This document shows, piece by piece, positions 24,967 through 33,306 of a DNA stretch of 41,732 nucleotides. A model generated the notes under the pieces. That model saw only the letters and a program-made list of their open reading frames with translations. It searched no databases and was not told the origin of the DNA. Numbering within the stretch: position 1 is the stretch's first letter; every line of letters begins with the position of its first letter. A program made the translations under genes and the position numbers. Source of the DNA: Thermocrispum municipale DSM 44069 (GTDB lineage: Bacteria > Actinomycetota > Actinomycetes > Mycobacteriales > Pseudonocardiaceae); NCBI RefSeq assembly GCF_000427825.1, contig NZ_KE386594.1:22242-63973 (forward strand), in the 5' to 3' direction.

Positions 24967-25626
24967 ATGACGAACGCGCAGGTCATCGCCCTCATTTACG
25001 GGTTCATCGGATTCATTGTCATCGGCTCGATCGTTCTCCTGCCGTATGCGCTCGTGCAGCACACGCGGCACGGAAGAATCGACGGTCGCCAGGTGTTCGT
25101 TCTCGGCGCGTTCCTCCTGTATGCGTGCCTCGCGGTTGCGGCGGTCATGTTGCCGCTGCCGGACCCGTCGGCGCCGCGGCTGGAACAAACGGTCCAGTTG
25201 GTGCCGCTGCAGTGGATCGACGACATCGGTGCCGAGATGCACAAATACGGTCTGGCGCCGACTGTGGCCAACGCGCTGGCCACCCAGACGTTTCAGCAGG
25301 CCGCGCTGAACGTGCTGCTGTTCGTTCCGCTCGGCATGTACCTGCGTGCCACGTGGCGGCGCGGAGCGATCGGCGCCACCGCGATCGGAGCCGTCGTCTC
25401 GTTGACCATCGAGATCGCCCAGCTGACCGCGAACTTCGGCACCGCGCCGTTCGTCTACCGGATCTTCGACGTCGACGACATCATGAACAACACCGTCGGA
25501 GCGCTTCTGGGGTGGGTGGTGGCCTCGGCCGTGCTGGCGTTGCGCCAGGCCCGGCGCGTCGCCACACCGCACGTGCCCGTCCCGCGCCGTCCGATCACCG
25601 ACCGCGCCGAGGCCAGGGTCGGCTGA
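24967..25626 (+). CDS. VanZ-like integral membrane protein
   Basis: A 219-residue membrane protein with about five predicted helices, the first at residues 5-30 (VIALIYGFIGFIVIGSIVLL). The VanZ hallmark is present near the C-terminus: a polar DVDDIMNNTVGALLGW following IEIAQL. VanZ in enterococci gives low-level teicoplanin resistance; actinomycete members are widespread and mostly of unknown role in envelope biology. It follows the sensor kinase gene by 345 bp and is probably separately transcribed. The terminal 25 residues are a basic cytoplasmic tail. Confidence 0.9.
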   Translation: MTNAQVIALIYGFIGFIVIGSIVLLPYALVQHTRHGRIDGRQVFVLGAFLLYACLAVAAVMLPLPDPSAPRLEQTVQLVPLQWIDDIGAEMHKYGLAPTVANALATQTFQQAALNVLLFVPLGMYLRATWRRGAIGATAIGAVVSLTIEIAQLTANFGTAPFVYRIFDVDDIMNNTVGALLGWVVASAVLALRQARRVATPHVPVPRRPITDRAEARVG

Positions 25627-25653
25627 GCGGAACCGTCGAGTCCATCTGCTGAG

Positions 25654-25697
25654 AAGTGCGCTCGCCTGGACGCGGCAGCAAAGTGCGCTCGCCCGGG
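25654..25697. repeat. Short direct repeat, 27-bp period
   Basis: AAGTGCGCTCGCC-T/C-GG occurs at 25654-25669 and again at 25681-25696. It lies between convergent genes. Function unknown. Confidence 0.7.
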
Positions 25698-25822
25698 CGG
25701 GGCAACGCACGGACACCATGGGCCGGGCCGCCACCCGAGCGGAACAACGAAAGCGCTCGGCTCGCAAGGAACCGAGCGCCACACTCCGAGCCGAAGCTGG
25801 TGACTTCTTGCTGACAGGCAAG

Positions 25823-25854
25823 CGGCGGCGCCTCCCACCCGGGAAGCGCCGCCG
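25823..25854 (-). terminator. Hairpin terminator of the lipoprotein hydrolase gene
   Basis: Arms 25823-25831 and 25846-25854 pair over 9 bp, extended by four more pairs (TCCC/GGGA) around an ACCC loop. It starts 22 bp past the stop of the minus-strand gene; the T tract is weak. Confidence 0.65.
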
Positions 25855-25875
25855 CGGTGTGCAGACGGCCGCCGG

Positions 25876-26778
25876 CTACTCCGCCACCTTCTCGTCGACC
25901 TCCTCGACGAGATCCTCGATGGCCTCGACGACCAGCTCGGGCTCGTCGAGATAGATGTGGTGGGCACTGTTCTCGGCCGTCTGCAGCGTGCTGTTGCCGG
26001 ACAGCTTCAGCCACTTCTTCTGCCCGGCCTGCCATGCCTTCTCCAGCTGTTTGCCGTACTCCGGGGTCGCCTGCTCCAGGTACGGCTTGCCGTGCTGGAT
26101 GACCCGGACCGGGATGTCGCCCGCCGACTTCACCGCACCGTCCGGAGTGGCCAGCATCTCCGGGTTCTGCCCCTCGGCCACGGCGACGATCTGCTGCCGC
26201 AGCTGCGCGGCCGGCCCTTCTGCCGACTCCGGAATCACCGCCTGGGTGTCGGCGACCACCGTCGGCGAGGTGGCGTCCAGCAGCATCACGCCCTTGACCT
26301 TGTCCGTGTGGTCCGGCGCGTACCGGCCGGTGATCAGCCCGCCGAACGAGTGGCCGACCAGCACGACCGGGTTGTCCGCGGCCACGTGGTCGATGACGCC
26401 GGTGACGACCTTGTCCACGGCCGCGAAGTCCTGCGGGCCCTTCGGCTTGTCGCTGGCGCCCTGGCCGAGTCGGTCGAACGAGCACACCTTGCGGTCCTCG
26501 CTCAGCGTCTTCTGGATGTCCGCGAACTTGGTCAGGTCGTCACCCAATCCGGCCAGCAGGAGGACGACCGGCTCGCCTGCATCCGACGTGCCCGCACACG
26601 AGACGTTCACCGACTGCCCGTCGACGGTGATCTTCTCGGCACCAGCGGGCTTGGCGGCGGACTTGGCAGGCGTGCCGGCGTCGGCGCCATCCGCTTCGGA
26701 CGGGCTGCAACCGGACAGCGCGACCGCGGTGGCGACACAGCCGAGTGCGGCGATGCCGGCGGCTTTGGCGATTCGCAA
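25876..26778 (-). CDS. Lipoprotein with alpha/beta hydrolase fold
   Basis: A secreted, lipid-anchored hydrolase of about 300 residues. The N-terminus is a lipoprotein signal (LGCVATAVALSGC) with the lipidated Cys at residue 24 from the start used here. The TTG at 26778 is preferred because AGAAAGG lies nine bases upstream; a TTG at 26787 directly abuts that site. The fold is shown by VVLLLAGLGDDL (oxyanion strand), FDRLGQGASD, and the nucleophile elbow VVLVGHSFGGLITGRY. The catalytic His is probably in ENSAHHIYLDEP; the acid is not obvious, since the usual site reads VRVIQHGKPY. The substrate is unknown. The gene lies 126 bp downstream of the signalling operon on the same strand. Confidence 0.9.
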   Translation of the reverse strand: MRIAKAAGIAALGCVATAVALSGCSPSEADGADAGTPAKSAAKPAGAEKITVDGQSVNVSCAGTSDAGEPVVLLLAGLGDDLTKFADIQKTLSEDRKVCSFDRLGQGASDKPKGPQDFAAVDKVVTGVIDHVAADNPVVLVGHSFGGLITGRYAPDHTDKVKGVMLLDATSPTVVADTQAVIPESAEGPAAQLRQQIVAVAEGQNPEMLATPDGAVKSAGDIPVRVIQHGKPYLEQATPEYGKQLEKAWQAGQKKWLKLSGNSTLQTAENSAHHIYLDEPELVVEAIEDLVEEVDEKVAE

Positions 26779-26904
26779 CGTGTTCAACCTTTCTGGGGTG
26801 GAGGTCCCACTGCACGCAGTGGCTTGTCACCCACACGGCCGCTTGACGTCGCCTAGTTCATGCGCACCGCGGTCCGGCACCGCACTTTGATCACTTCGTG
26901 TCCT

Positions 26905-28500
26905 TCACCCGACGTCGACGAGTCGTTCCGCGGTGGCCGCCAGTGCTTCGTACACTTCCCGATCCCGGCCGCCGGTGGTCGGTTGTTGCGCGCGGGAACG
27001 CCAGTAGCGCGCCGAGTGGTGCGCGGTCGCCTGCACCACCGCGAGATCGGCGTTCGGGCTCAGCCCGAGGCGCGCCCATGGCTCCGACCCGTGCGCGCCG
27101 AGCAGCCGGGCCGCCGCGGTGCGCACCTGGTCTCCGGCCATCCGCAGCACCGGCGTGTCGGGACGTTCGATGTCGTCGAGCAGATCGAGTTCGGTGATCT
27201 CGTGCCGCTCGGCGATGATCCGGTCGATCGTGTGGCGTAGTTCGTGCTCCACCGGCAGGCCGTCCATCAACCCGCGCATCGACACCAGTGCTCGGCGGGC
27301 GGCAATGATCGGCGCCTGCCCGCGGATGCGTTCGGCGACCTCGGTGACGGCGCACGCGTCGTCCGTCTCCACCAGCATGACCCGGTGCCGCCCGTACCGC
27401 AGCGTCGTGCGGAAGTCCTGTTGCGGTGCGGCAAGACAGACCACGCCGTCGATGGCGCCCCGCGGACCGTCGTCGGCGAGGAATTCGCGGGCGAGCGTGG
27501 CGTCCGGCGTCTCGTGCACCGGGATGACGCTGACGTTGGACAGTGACGGCAGGTTGATCTCGTCCCGGTTCGGCCCGTGCACCACCGCGATGCGGGGCGG
27601 CTTGATCATGCGTTCCGCCACCGCGAGCCAGGCCGCCCGCTCGGGTCCGTAGCCGACGTGTCTCCGCCCCTGCCTGGCCAGCTCCCACACCTGATGGAAA
27701 AGCGTGCTGTGCGCGTACTGCGCCGGCACGGTGTCCAGGTCGGGCGGAACGACCTGCTTCGCCAGCGTGATGTCCACGACCGCGCGCCCGCCGACGGTGG
27801 AGCACCGCATGGTGCCTCCGAGCACGGCAAGGCGGGCGGCGTCGTGGCCGAGCGCGGCACGCAACTCGTCGGCCGACATGTCCTCCTTGTCCGCGCTGAT
27901 CCGCACCTGCAACGCCTCGTCGTGGCCGAACACGACCGAGATGGGCGAGCCGATGAAGTGCCTGCCCACGGTCTCCTGCTTGGCGGCGTAGAGGTTCAGC
28001 ACGGACGCCACGGCGTGATACAAGCCGGACTCGATCTGCCACTCGACCCGCCTGCCCAGGTCGCCGTCGAACCGCACCGGCCTGGCCAGCGTGGCGGCGA
28101 GTTCCTCCAGCGCGGCCCGGGGACCGCGATCGGGCAGCATGGCCGGATAGACGCCCCGCACCGTGGTGCGAAACCGGTCGATCATCTCGTCGAGCGCAGC
28201 ACGCACCTCGCCGAGCTCGTGCATCGCCGGCTCCGGTGGCAGCCCTTCGGCGAGCAGGTCGCGCAGGCGCCACAGGCGCGTGCGGATCGCGTCGAGGTCA
28301 CGCAGGGTCGTCGTGGTCACCGCCTGCACGAGGCGGCGCCGCTCCAGCGCACGGACTTCGGCGTGGTGGACCTGGGCGGCGGCCAGCTCCGACCGCAGGA
28401 ACTGGGCCCGTGCGGCGGCGCGCTGGTGGTGCTCCTGCAGCTGGTGCAGGATGCCTGCCGCGTTCGGCCACACCTTGTCCGCGCGCCTGGACCTACGCAT
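26905..28500 (-). CDS. Degenerate kinase-like protein fused to an uncharacterised C-terminal domain
   Basis: A 531-residue protein. Residues 1-60 are coiled-coil-like (LHQLQEHHQRAAARAQFLRS). Residues 60-250 follow the order of a NarL-type kinase: RRRLVQAVTTTTLRDLDAIR sits where the H box belongs but has no His; VYPAMLPDRGPRAALEELAA matches the family's YPxxL segment; LYHAVASVLNLYAA replaces the N box; the G box is missing. The C-terminal half (about 290-531) has alternating beta/alpha elements (RIAVVHGPNRDEI, DGVVCLAA, RVMLVETDD) and then a helical region resembling the stalk of large bacterial GTPase-like proteins, but without a P loop. I infer a regulatory or scaffold role. It lies 7 bp downstream of the response regulator gene and surely belongs to that operon. 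Confidence 0.8.
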   Translation of the reverse strand: MRRSRRADKVWPNAAGILHQLQEHHQRAAARAQFLRSELAAAQVHHAEVRALERRRLVQAVTTTTLRDLDAIRTRLWRLRDLLAEGLPPEPAMHELGEVRAALDEMIDRFRTTVRGVYPAMLPDRGPRAALEELAATLARPVRFDGDLGRRVEWQIESGLYHAVASVLNLYAAKQETVGRHFIGSPISVVFGHDEALQVRISADKEDMSADELRAALGHDAARLAVLGGTMRCSTVGGRAVVDITLAKQVVPPDLDTVPAQYAHSTLFHQVWELARQGRRHVGYGPERAAWLAVAERMIKPPRIAVVHGPNRDEINLPSLSNVSVIPVHETPDATLAREFLADDGPRGAIDGVVCLAAPQQDFRTTLRYGRHRVMLVETDDACAVTEVAERIRGQAPIIAARRALVSMRGLMDGLPVEHELRHTIDRIIAERHEITELDLLDDIERPDTPVLRMAGDQVRTAAARLLGAHGSEPWARLGLSPNADLAVVQATAHHSARYWRSRAQQPTTGGRDREVYEALAATAERLVDVG

Positions 28501-28507
28501 GGCGACG

Positions 28508-29173
28508 TCAGCCGTCGATCTTCGACGCCCGCAGGTAGGTCAGCACGGCGAGCACGCGCCGGTGGTGCATCGTCTGATCCGCGGGCAGGCCGAGCTTGGC
28601 GAACACCGACGCGATGTGCTTTTCCACCACTTTGACCGAGACGAACAGCTCTTTGGCGATCGCGGCGTTCGACCGTCCTTCGGCCATGAGCCGCAGGACG
28701 TCCAGTTCCCGTTCGGTCAGTTTCGCCAGCGGGCTGTCGGTGCGTTCGGACGGGTTCTGCACCAGGCGTTTGGCCAGCACCGGTTCGATCACGATCTCCC
28801 CGGCGGCGATCCGGTCCAGCGTGTCGGCCAGCACCTGGACACCGGCGACGCGTTCCTTGAGCCGGTATCCGATGCGCTCGGCACCGATTTCCAGCGTTTT
28901 CATCAGATAGTGCGTCTCGGCGTAGTGGGACAGCAGCAACAATCCGACGTCCGGTTTGGCGGCGCGAATCCGGGCCGCGGTGGTCAGACCACCATCCGGC
29001 TCCGGCGGCATCCGGATGTCGAGAATGGCGACGTCGACATCGGTGGTCGACACGATGCCGAACAACGAATCGCCGTCGCCGACACACCCGACGACTTCGT
29101 GACCGGCGGCCTCCAGCAGCAACACCAGTCCTTCACGGAACAATGCGCCGTCTTCGGCGATGGCAACCTTCAT
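28508..29173 (-). CDS. NarL/LuxR-type response regulator
   Basis: A 221-residue regulator with all phosphorylation residues: acidic pair Glu7-Asp8, phosphoacceptor Asp52 in DVAILDIRMPPEPDGG, and the expected Ser in LLLLSHYAE. Lys is in YRLKERV. The C-terminal LuxR helix-turn-helix is intact (LTERELDVLRLMAEGRSNAA, VSVKVVEKHIASVFAKLGL). Its start overlaps the stop of the upstream truncated kinase gene by four bases (ATGA), and the degenerate kinase-like gene follows after 7 bp, so the three are one operon. Since neither kinase-like partner has a complete ATP-binding domain, its phosphate may come from another kinase such as the one at 23671-24621. Confidence 0.95.
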   Translation of the reverse strand: MKVAIAEDGALFREGLVLLLEAAGHEVVGCVGDGDSLFGIVSTTDVDVAILDIRMPPEPDGGLTTAARIRAAKPDVGLLLLSHYAETHYLMKTLEIGAERIGYRLKERVAGVQVLADTLDRIAAGEIVIEPVLAKRLVQNPSERTDSPLAKLTERELDVLRLMAEGRSNAAIAKELFVSVKVVEKHIASVFAKLGLPADQTMHHRRVLAVLTYLRASKIDG

Positions 29174-29712
29174 GGCCGTGCCACCCGCGCTCGGCCCTTG
29201 TGCTCGACATGATCAGGGTTTTCGGTGATGCGCACCCGTACCAACCTCCTGCCCCGGACTCGCACCCGCACCACGGTGCCAGGGCTGAGCGTATTCAAGT
29301 GATCACACACCAGCAGACCCACCCGGGCGCGGGCCTGCGCGTGCAATTCGTACGACGGTAGATCGAGCTGGAGTTTCACGTCGCGGTGATCGGCGATCGC
29401 GGTCAGCGCCGCGCTGAAATCCGTGCCGCCCAGGACGGGAGGAAAAACGCTCTTGCCGACATCGCGGACGTGTTCCACGACGCGACACAACGTGGCGCGC
29501 ACCGAACCGATCTTGTCGTCCAGATCCGGGTCGGCCGAGGCGACCGCGACCAGGTCGAGCTGCGCGGCGATCGCGGACATGCCCACCGCGACCTCGTCGT
29601 GCAGCCTGCGTTCGAGTTCGTACCGAAACGTCGTGGTTTCGGATGTGGGCACGCGCAACAGCCGCGGCAGACGACCTTCCCTCGCGGAGAACACCAGCGC
29701 GTAACCCGGCAC
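29170..29712 (-). CDS. Truncated NarL-type histidine kinase, first gene of a signalling operon
   Basis: A 180-residue paralogue of the protein at 13069-13620. They align end to end, with His38 in FRYELERRLHDEVAVGMSAI, then GKSVFPPVLGG and VGLLVCDHLNTLSP where the N box belongs. The protein ends after a G1-like ITENP, so the ATP lid and G2 box are absent. There is no sensor or membrane segment. The GTG at 29712 starts the frame with no clear ribosome site. Its stop overlaps the response regulator ATG. The retained His and lost catalytic half suggest a phosphotransfer or heterodimerising role, which is inference. Confidence 0.82.
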   Translation of the reverse strand: MPGYALVFSAREGRLPRLLRVPTSETTTFRYELERRLHDEVAVGMSAIAAQLDLVAVASADPDLDDKIGSVRATLCRVVEHVRDVGKSVFPPVLGGTDFSAALTAIADHRDVKLQLDLPSYELHAQARARVGLLVCDHLNTLSPGTVVRVRVRGRRLVRVRITENPDHVEHKGRARVARP

Positions 29713-29780
29713 CGGTCAAGATTGGCGAGTTTCCCCGGGCGGCTCAAGGGGGCCATCCCTGCCGGCCTGGGGGATAACCC
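29713..29780 (-). repeat. Copy B of the upstream element shared by the truncated-kinase genes
   Basis: Aligned without gaps to 13621-13688. The CAAGATTGGCGA block sits at the same distance from the start codon in both copies. Beyond it, two imperfect direct repeats (CGACATT-x-GC) at about 29779 and 29811 have no match in copy A. Such short intergenic repeats may be a dispersed family in this genome. Confidence 0.75.
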
Positions 29781-29905
29781 GACATTTGCGTGGTGGCGGG
29801 GGTCGGGTGATCCGACATTCGCCTCGTGGGTGTTGTGTCGTGAGTGTTGTTCTGTGGGGCCAGTTTCGTGCCCGAGCGTGCGGCTCACTCGATAGGTCCA
29901 GTGCT

Positions 29906-29926
29906 GTAGACCGGATGGGGGTCTAC
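29906..29926. promoter_or_regulatory. Inverted repeat upstream of the Hsp70-like gene
   Basis: GTAGACC at 29906-29912 and GGTCTAC at 29920-29926 form a perfect 7-bp inverted repeat with a 7-base spacer, 55 bp before the ATG. It matches neither the CIRCE nor the HAIR consensus of heat-shock genes. It could be an operator or a hairpin in the leader. Confidence 0.5.
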
Positions 29927-29981
29927 GCTTATTGTTTGCTTGCGTTCGTCTGCACTTTCGTGCGGTTGGAAGGGTGCCGTC

Positions 29982-32012
29982 ATGTGGTTCAGCGTGGGTA
30001 TCGACCTCGGGACCTCATTCTCGTCGGCTGCCGTCGGAGGTCCGGGCGGTACCCGGATGGTGCCACTGTCGCCGAGCATGGTCGTGCCGTCAGTGGCCTG
30101 TCCAGGACCGAACGGTTCGGTGTTGACCGGGCTGGACGCCCTCCAGGCAGCGACGGATCCCGCGTCTCTGGCCAGGGGGTTCAAACGCAGGCTCGGTGAT
30201 CCGTCCCGGTTGGTTCTGGGTGGGGCGTCGTTCTCCCCGGCTGCGCTCATGGCGGCCCAGCTGCGCGACGTGCTCGCCGCGGTGAACCGCCATCAAGGCG
30301 GTGTGCCGACGTCAATCGTGCTGACCTGCCCGGCGATCTGGGGCCCCTACCGGCGGGAGCATTTCGCCGAGGTTCCGAAGTTGGCCGGGGTGAAGAGCTA
30401 CCGGCTGGTGACCGAGCCGGAAGCGGCCGCGACCCACTACTCGAACGAGCGCAGGCTCGGCGAAGGTGAAGTGGTCGCGGTCTACGACCTCGGCGGCGGC
30501 ACGTTCGACACCACGATCCTGCGCGTGCGTGGCGGGCGGATGGAGATCCTCGGCACGCCGGAAGGCATCGAGCACATGGGCGGCGTCGACTTCGACGAGA
30601 CACTGCTCGCCAACATCGACGAGCGGCTCGACGGCGCCATCACCGAGCTGGACGAGGAGGATCCGGAGCACGCCACCGCGCTGGCCAAGATCCGCGCCAT
30701 GGTGGTCAAGGCCAAGGAGGACCTGTCCATCGAACCGGACGTGACGCTGTCGGTGCCGTTGCCGTCCGGACCGCGCGAGCTGACCATCTCCCGGCTGGAG
30801 TTCAACGACATGATCCGGCCGTCGGTGGAGCTGACGGCCGAGACGTTGCAGCGCACGGTGACCAACGCGGGCCTGCAGCCGAACGATCTGTCCGGGATCC
30901 TGCTGGCAGGCGGCTCGTCCCGCATCCCGCTGGTTCCGCAGCTGATCTCCAAGGAGTTCGGCAGGCCGGTGCGGGTGAGCCTGCATCCGAAGTTCACGGT
31001 GGCGCTCGGTGCGGCCTCGATCGCCGCCCGCATGGCGTCCGAGCCGCCGCGCGCGTCCGGGACCGGTCCGATGCCGGTGCCGCCCGCGGCACAGCACGCA
31101 CCGGCTCCGGGCGGGGCTGCTCCAGCGGGAGTGCCCGCCACAGCCGCGTTCGGGCAGCCGGCGAACGGGGTGGGGGAGCCGAAGCGTCGCGGAACCCGCA
31201 TCGCGCTGGTCGCGGCGGCGGTCGTGGCGGTCGTCGCGCTCGTGACAACCGTGGTGTTGCTTTCCCGGAGCCCGGACGGCGACAACGAAGCGGCCGGCGC
31301 GTCCGGGGGGACGGTCTCGGCAGGCGCATCCACCGAAGCGGAACGTGTCGCGGACGAGACGCGCGCGCCGTTGCCGTCCAGCGCCGCGGCTCCCGGCTCC
31401 GCCGGCGCCGACATGAAGCCCGGCAGCGCGCCGAGCAACTCACCGGGCCCGCTGAAGGTGTTCGACGGCGCGGCCGTGTCCCCGTGGGCCGGTTTCATCG
31501 GGTCGTTGGAGACGAACTGGAGCGGCACCGACCTGACCAACGGCACCGTCCGGGACGGCTCGCTGACCGCGCGGGTGGACGACCAGGGGGTGCACGCCAG
31601 CTGGAACGGCAGTGGCCCCGCCCAGCTGTACTTCCAGAGCTCCCCGGATGCCAGCAAGGCGAGGGACTTGTCGCGCTACTTCAGCTCCGACGGCGCGATC
31701 ACGTTCGACGTCGCGGTGCACAAGCGACCGACCAAGGTGACGTCGCTGGAGCTGCACTGTGTGCACCCGTGCCGGTCCACCGTGTCGATCGACAAGGTGC
31801 TCAAGCGGCTGGACACCGGGAAGAAGACCACGGTCACCATCCCGTTGTCCTGCTTCACCCGCAAGCAGGAGTACGACTGGAACCCGAAGCGGGTCAACAC
31901 CGCGTGGCTGGTCTACACCGAGGGCGCGTTGTCGGCAACCTTCTCCGACATTCGGTGGGAGGCCGAGGCAGGCGGCAGTCAGGACGCGGTCTCGTGCGAC
32001 GACCTGCTGTGA
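29982..32012 (+). CDS. Membrane-anchored Hsp70-type ATPase with extracytoplasmic ExoP-like domain
   Basis: A 676-residue chimera. The ATG at 29982 is preceded by GGAAGGG at 29968-29974. Residues 1-355 form the Hsp70 nucleotide-binding domain: GIDLGTSFSSAAV (phosphate 1, residue 6), VYDLGGGTFDTTIL (phosphate 2, about 167) and GILLAGGSSRIPLV (adenosine, about 305). The Hsp70 peptide-binding domain is absent. A Pro/Ala-rich linker leads to one transmembrane helix (about 405-428, IALVAAAVVAVVALVTTVVL), then a Ser/Ala-rich spacer. Residues 490-660 resemble the galactose-binding-like domain at the end of ExoP-type beta-glucosidases: DLSRYFSSDGAITFDV, a Cys pair in ELHCVHPCRS, IPLSCF, and LVYTEGALSATFSDIRW. 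The ATPase thus faces the cytosol and the sandwich domain the wall. No J-protein or GrpE gene is near. A perfect terminator follows. Confidence 0.9.
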   Translation: MWFSVGIDLGTSFSSAAVGGPGGTRMVPLSPSMVVPSVACPGPNGSVLTGLDALQAATDPASLARGFKRRLGDPSRLVLGGASFSPAALMAAQLRDVLAAVNRHQGGVPTSIVLTCPAIWGPYRREHFAEVPKLAGVKSYRLVTEPEAAATHYSNERRLGEGEVVAVYDLGGGTFDTTILRVRGGRMEILGTPEGIEHMGGVDFDETLLANIDERLDGAITELDEEDPEHATALAKIRAMVVKAKEDLSIEPDVTLSVPLPSGPRELTISRLEFNDMIRPSVELTAETLQRTVTNAGLQPNDLSGILLAGGSSRIPLVPQLISKEFGRPVRVSLHPKFTVALGAASIAARMASEPPRASGTGPMPVPPAAQHAPAPGGAAPAGVPATAAFGQPANGVGEPKRRGTRIALVAAAVVAVVALVTTVVLLSRSPDGDNEAAGASGGTVSAGASTEAERVADETRAPLPSSAAAPGSAGADMKPGSAPSNSPGPLKVFDGAAVSPWAGFIGSLETNWSGTDLTNGTVRDGSLTARVDDQGVHASWNGSGPAQLYFQSSPDASKARDLSRYFSSDGAITFDVAVHKRPTKVTSLELHCVHPCRSTVSIDKVLKRLDTGKKTTVTIPLSCFTRKQEYDWNPKRVNTAWLVYTEGALSATFSDIRWEAEAGGSQDAVSCDDLL

Positions 32013-32026
32013 CCTGAGCACGACAC

Positions 32027-32063
32027 GACGAAAGCCCGGCGAATCGCTCGCCGGGCTTTCGTC
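32027..32063. terminator. Perfect 16-bp bidirectional terminator
   Basis: Arms 32027-32042 and 32048-32063 (GACGAAAGCCCGGCGA type) pair perfectly around a five-base loop, between the convergent Hsp70-like and aldose epimerase genes. The A3/T3 within the arms suits termination in both directions. A second, weaker hairpin lies at about 32072-32101. Confidence 0.88.
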
Positions 32064-32111
32064 ACCCTCGACGAGGGCCGAGCAGTCGCCGGGCCCTCGT
32101 GGTCGGCCGAC

Positions 32112-33278
32112 TCAGAACGCGGAGAAGCCGAACACCGTGGTGGAGCGGAACTCCTCACCGGGCCGCAGCACGGTGGACGGGAAGTTCGGTTGGTTCGGCG
32201 AGTCCGGGAAGTGCTGGGTCTCCAGGCAGAACGCATCGCCCTGTCGGTAGGCCCGGTCGCCGATGCCGGTGAACGTGCCGTCCAGGAAGTTGCCCTGGTA
32301 CAGCTGAACGCCCGGCTGATCGGTCTTCACCGTCAGCTTGCGGCCGCTGCGCGGGTCCCAGGCCTTCGCGGCCACCCGGAAACCCTTGCCGTTGAGCACC
32401 CAGTTGTGGTCGTAGCCGCGGCCGAAGCCCAGCTGCTCGTGGTCGTCCCGGTTGCGCTCACCGAACCGGTGCGGCTTGGTGAAGTCGAACGGCGTCCCGG
32501 CCACCGGCACGATCTCCCCGGTGGGGATCAGCGTCTCGTCGACCGGCGTGAACCTGTCGGCGTTGAGGTACAGGTACTGGTCGTCGACCGTGCCGCTGCC
32601 TTCCCCGGCCAGGTTGAAGTAGGTGTGGTTGGTCAGGTTGAGCACGGTCGCCTTGCCGGAGACCGTGGCGTGGTAGTCGACGCGCAGCTCGTCGCGGCGA
32701 TTGAGCAGGTATGTCGCGGTGGTGGTCAGCTCACCGGGGAAGCCCATCTCACCGTCCGGGCTGACGTAGGTGAACTCCACACCGATCGCGTCGGGCTTCT
32801 CCACGACCTTGGTCGACCAGATGCGCTTCTCGAAGCCCTCCGGGCCGCCGTGCAGCGCGTTGTCGCCGTCGTTGGTCGGGATCTGGTAGGTCTCGCCGTC
32901 CAGCGTGAACGTGCCACCTGCGATCCGGTTGGCATACCGGCCGATGGTCGCGCCGAAACTCGGGCTGAGCTCGAGATAGTCGTCGATGTTGTCGAAGCCG
33001 AGGCTGATGTTGGTGACCCGGCCGCGGCGGTCCGGTACCTCCAGCCGCTGCACCGTGGCGCCCCAGGTCAGCATCGACACGGTCATCCGGCCGTTGCTGA
33101 AGATGTACACGTCGACCTGGTCACCGTCCGGCGTGGTGCCGAACTTCTCCTTGCGGATGGTGAACTTGCCTCGGCTCGGCTTGGCGCTCGCGCTGCCGCT
33201 CATCGCCGATGCCACGGGAATCCCGACGCCCAGCGCGCCCGCGGCGCGCAGCACATTCCTCCGGTCGACACCTGACAT
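32112..33278 (-). CDS. galM: Secreted aldose 1-epimerase (galactose mutarotase family)
   Basis: A 388-residue enzyme that interconverts alpha and beta anomers of hexoses. The N-terminus is an export signal with a Tat-like pair (MSGVDRRNVLRAAGALGVG), so the enzyme acts outside the cytoplasm. Active-site motifs are present: GRYANRI, NDGDNALHGG, the catalytic His in LTNHTYFNLAG, a conserved Asp in GYDHNW and the catalytic Glu in FCLETQHFPDSPN. GAGG five bases before the ATG at 33278 serves as ribosome site. It begins only 28 bp after the osmoprotectant-binding protein gene, so it is probably the last gene of that operon, an unexpected partner for betaine uptake. Confidence 0.94.
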   Translation of the reverse strand: MSGVDRRNVLRAAGALGVGIPVASAMSGSASAKPSRGKFTIRKEKFGTTPDGDQVDVYIFSNGRMTVSMLTWGATVQRLEVPDRRGRVTNISLGFDNIDDYLELSPSFGATIGRYANRIAGGTFTLDGETYQIPTNDGDNALHGGPEGFEKRIWSTKVVEKPDAIGVEFTYVSPDGEMGFPGELTTTATYLLNRRDELRVDYHATVSGKATVLNLTNHTYFNLAGEGSGTVDDQYLYLNADRFTPVDETLIPTGEIVPVAGTPFDFTKPHRFGERNRDDHEQLGFGRGYDHNWVLNGKGFRVAAKAWDPRSGRKLTVKTDQPGVQLYQGNFLDGTFTGIGDRAYRQGDAFCLETQHFPDSPNQPNFPSTVLRPGEEFRSTTVFGFSAF

Positions 33279-33306
33279 CGTCGCCTCACTTCCTTGTGTC
33301 GGGTTA

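Noticed and set aside
29713-29981. CIRCE or HAIR heat-shock operator before the Hsp70-like gene
   Set aside because: Neither consensus inverted repeat is present; only an unrelated 7-7-7 inverted repeat was found.
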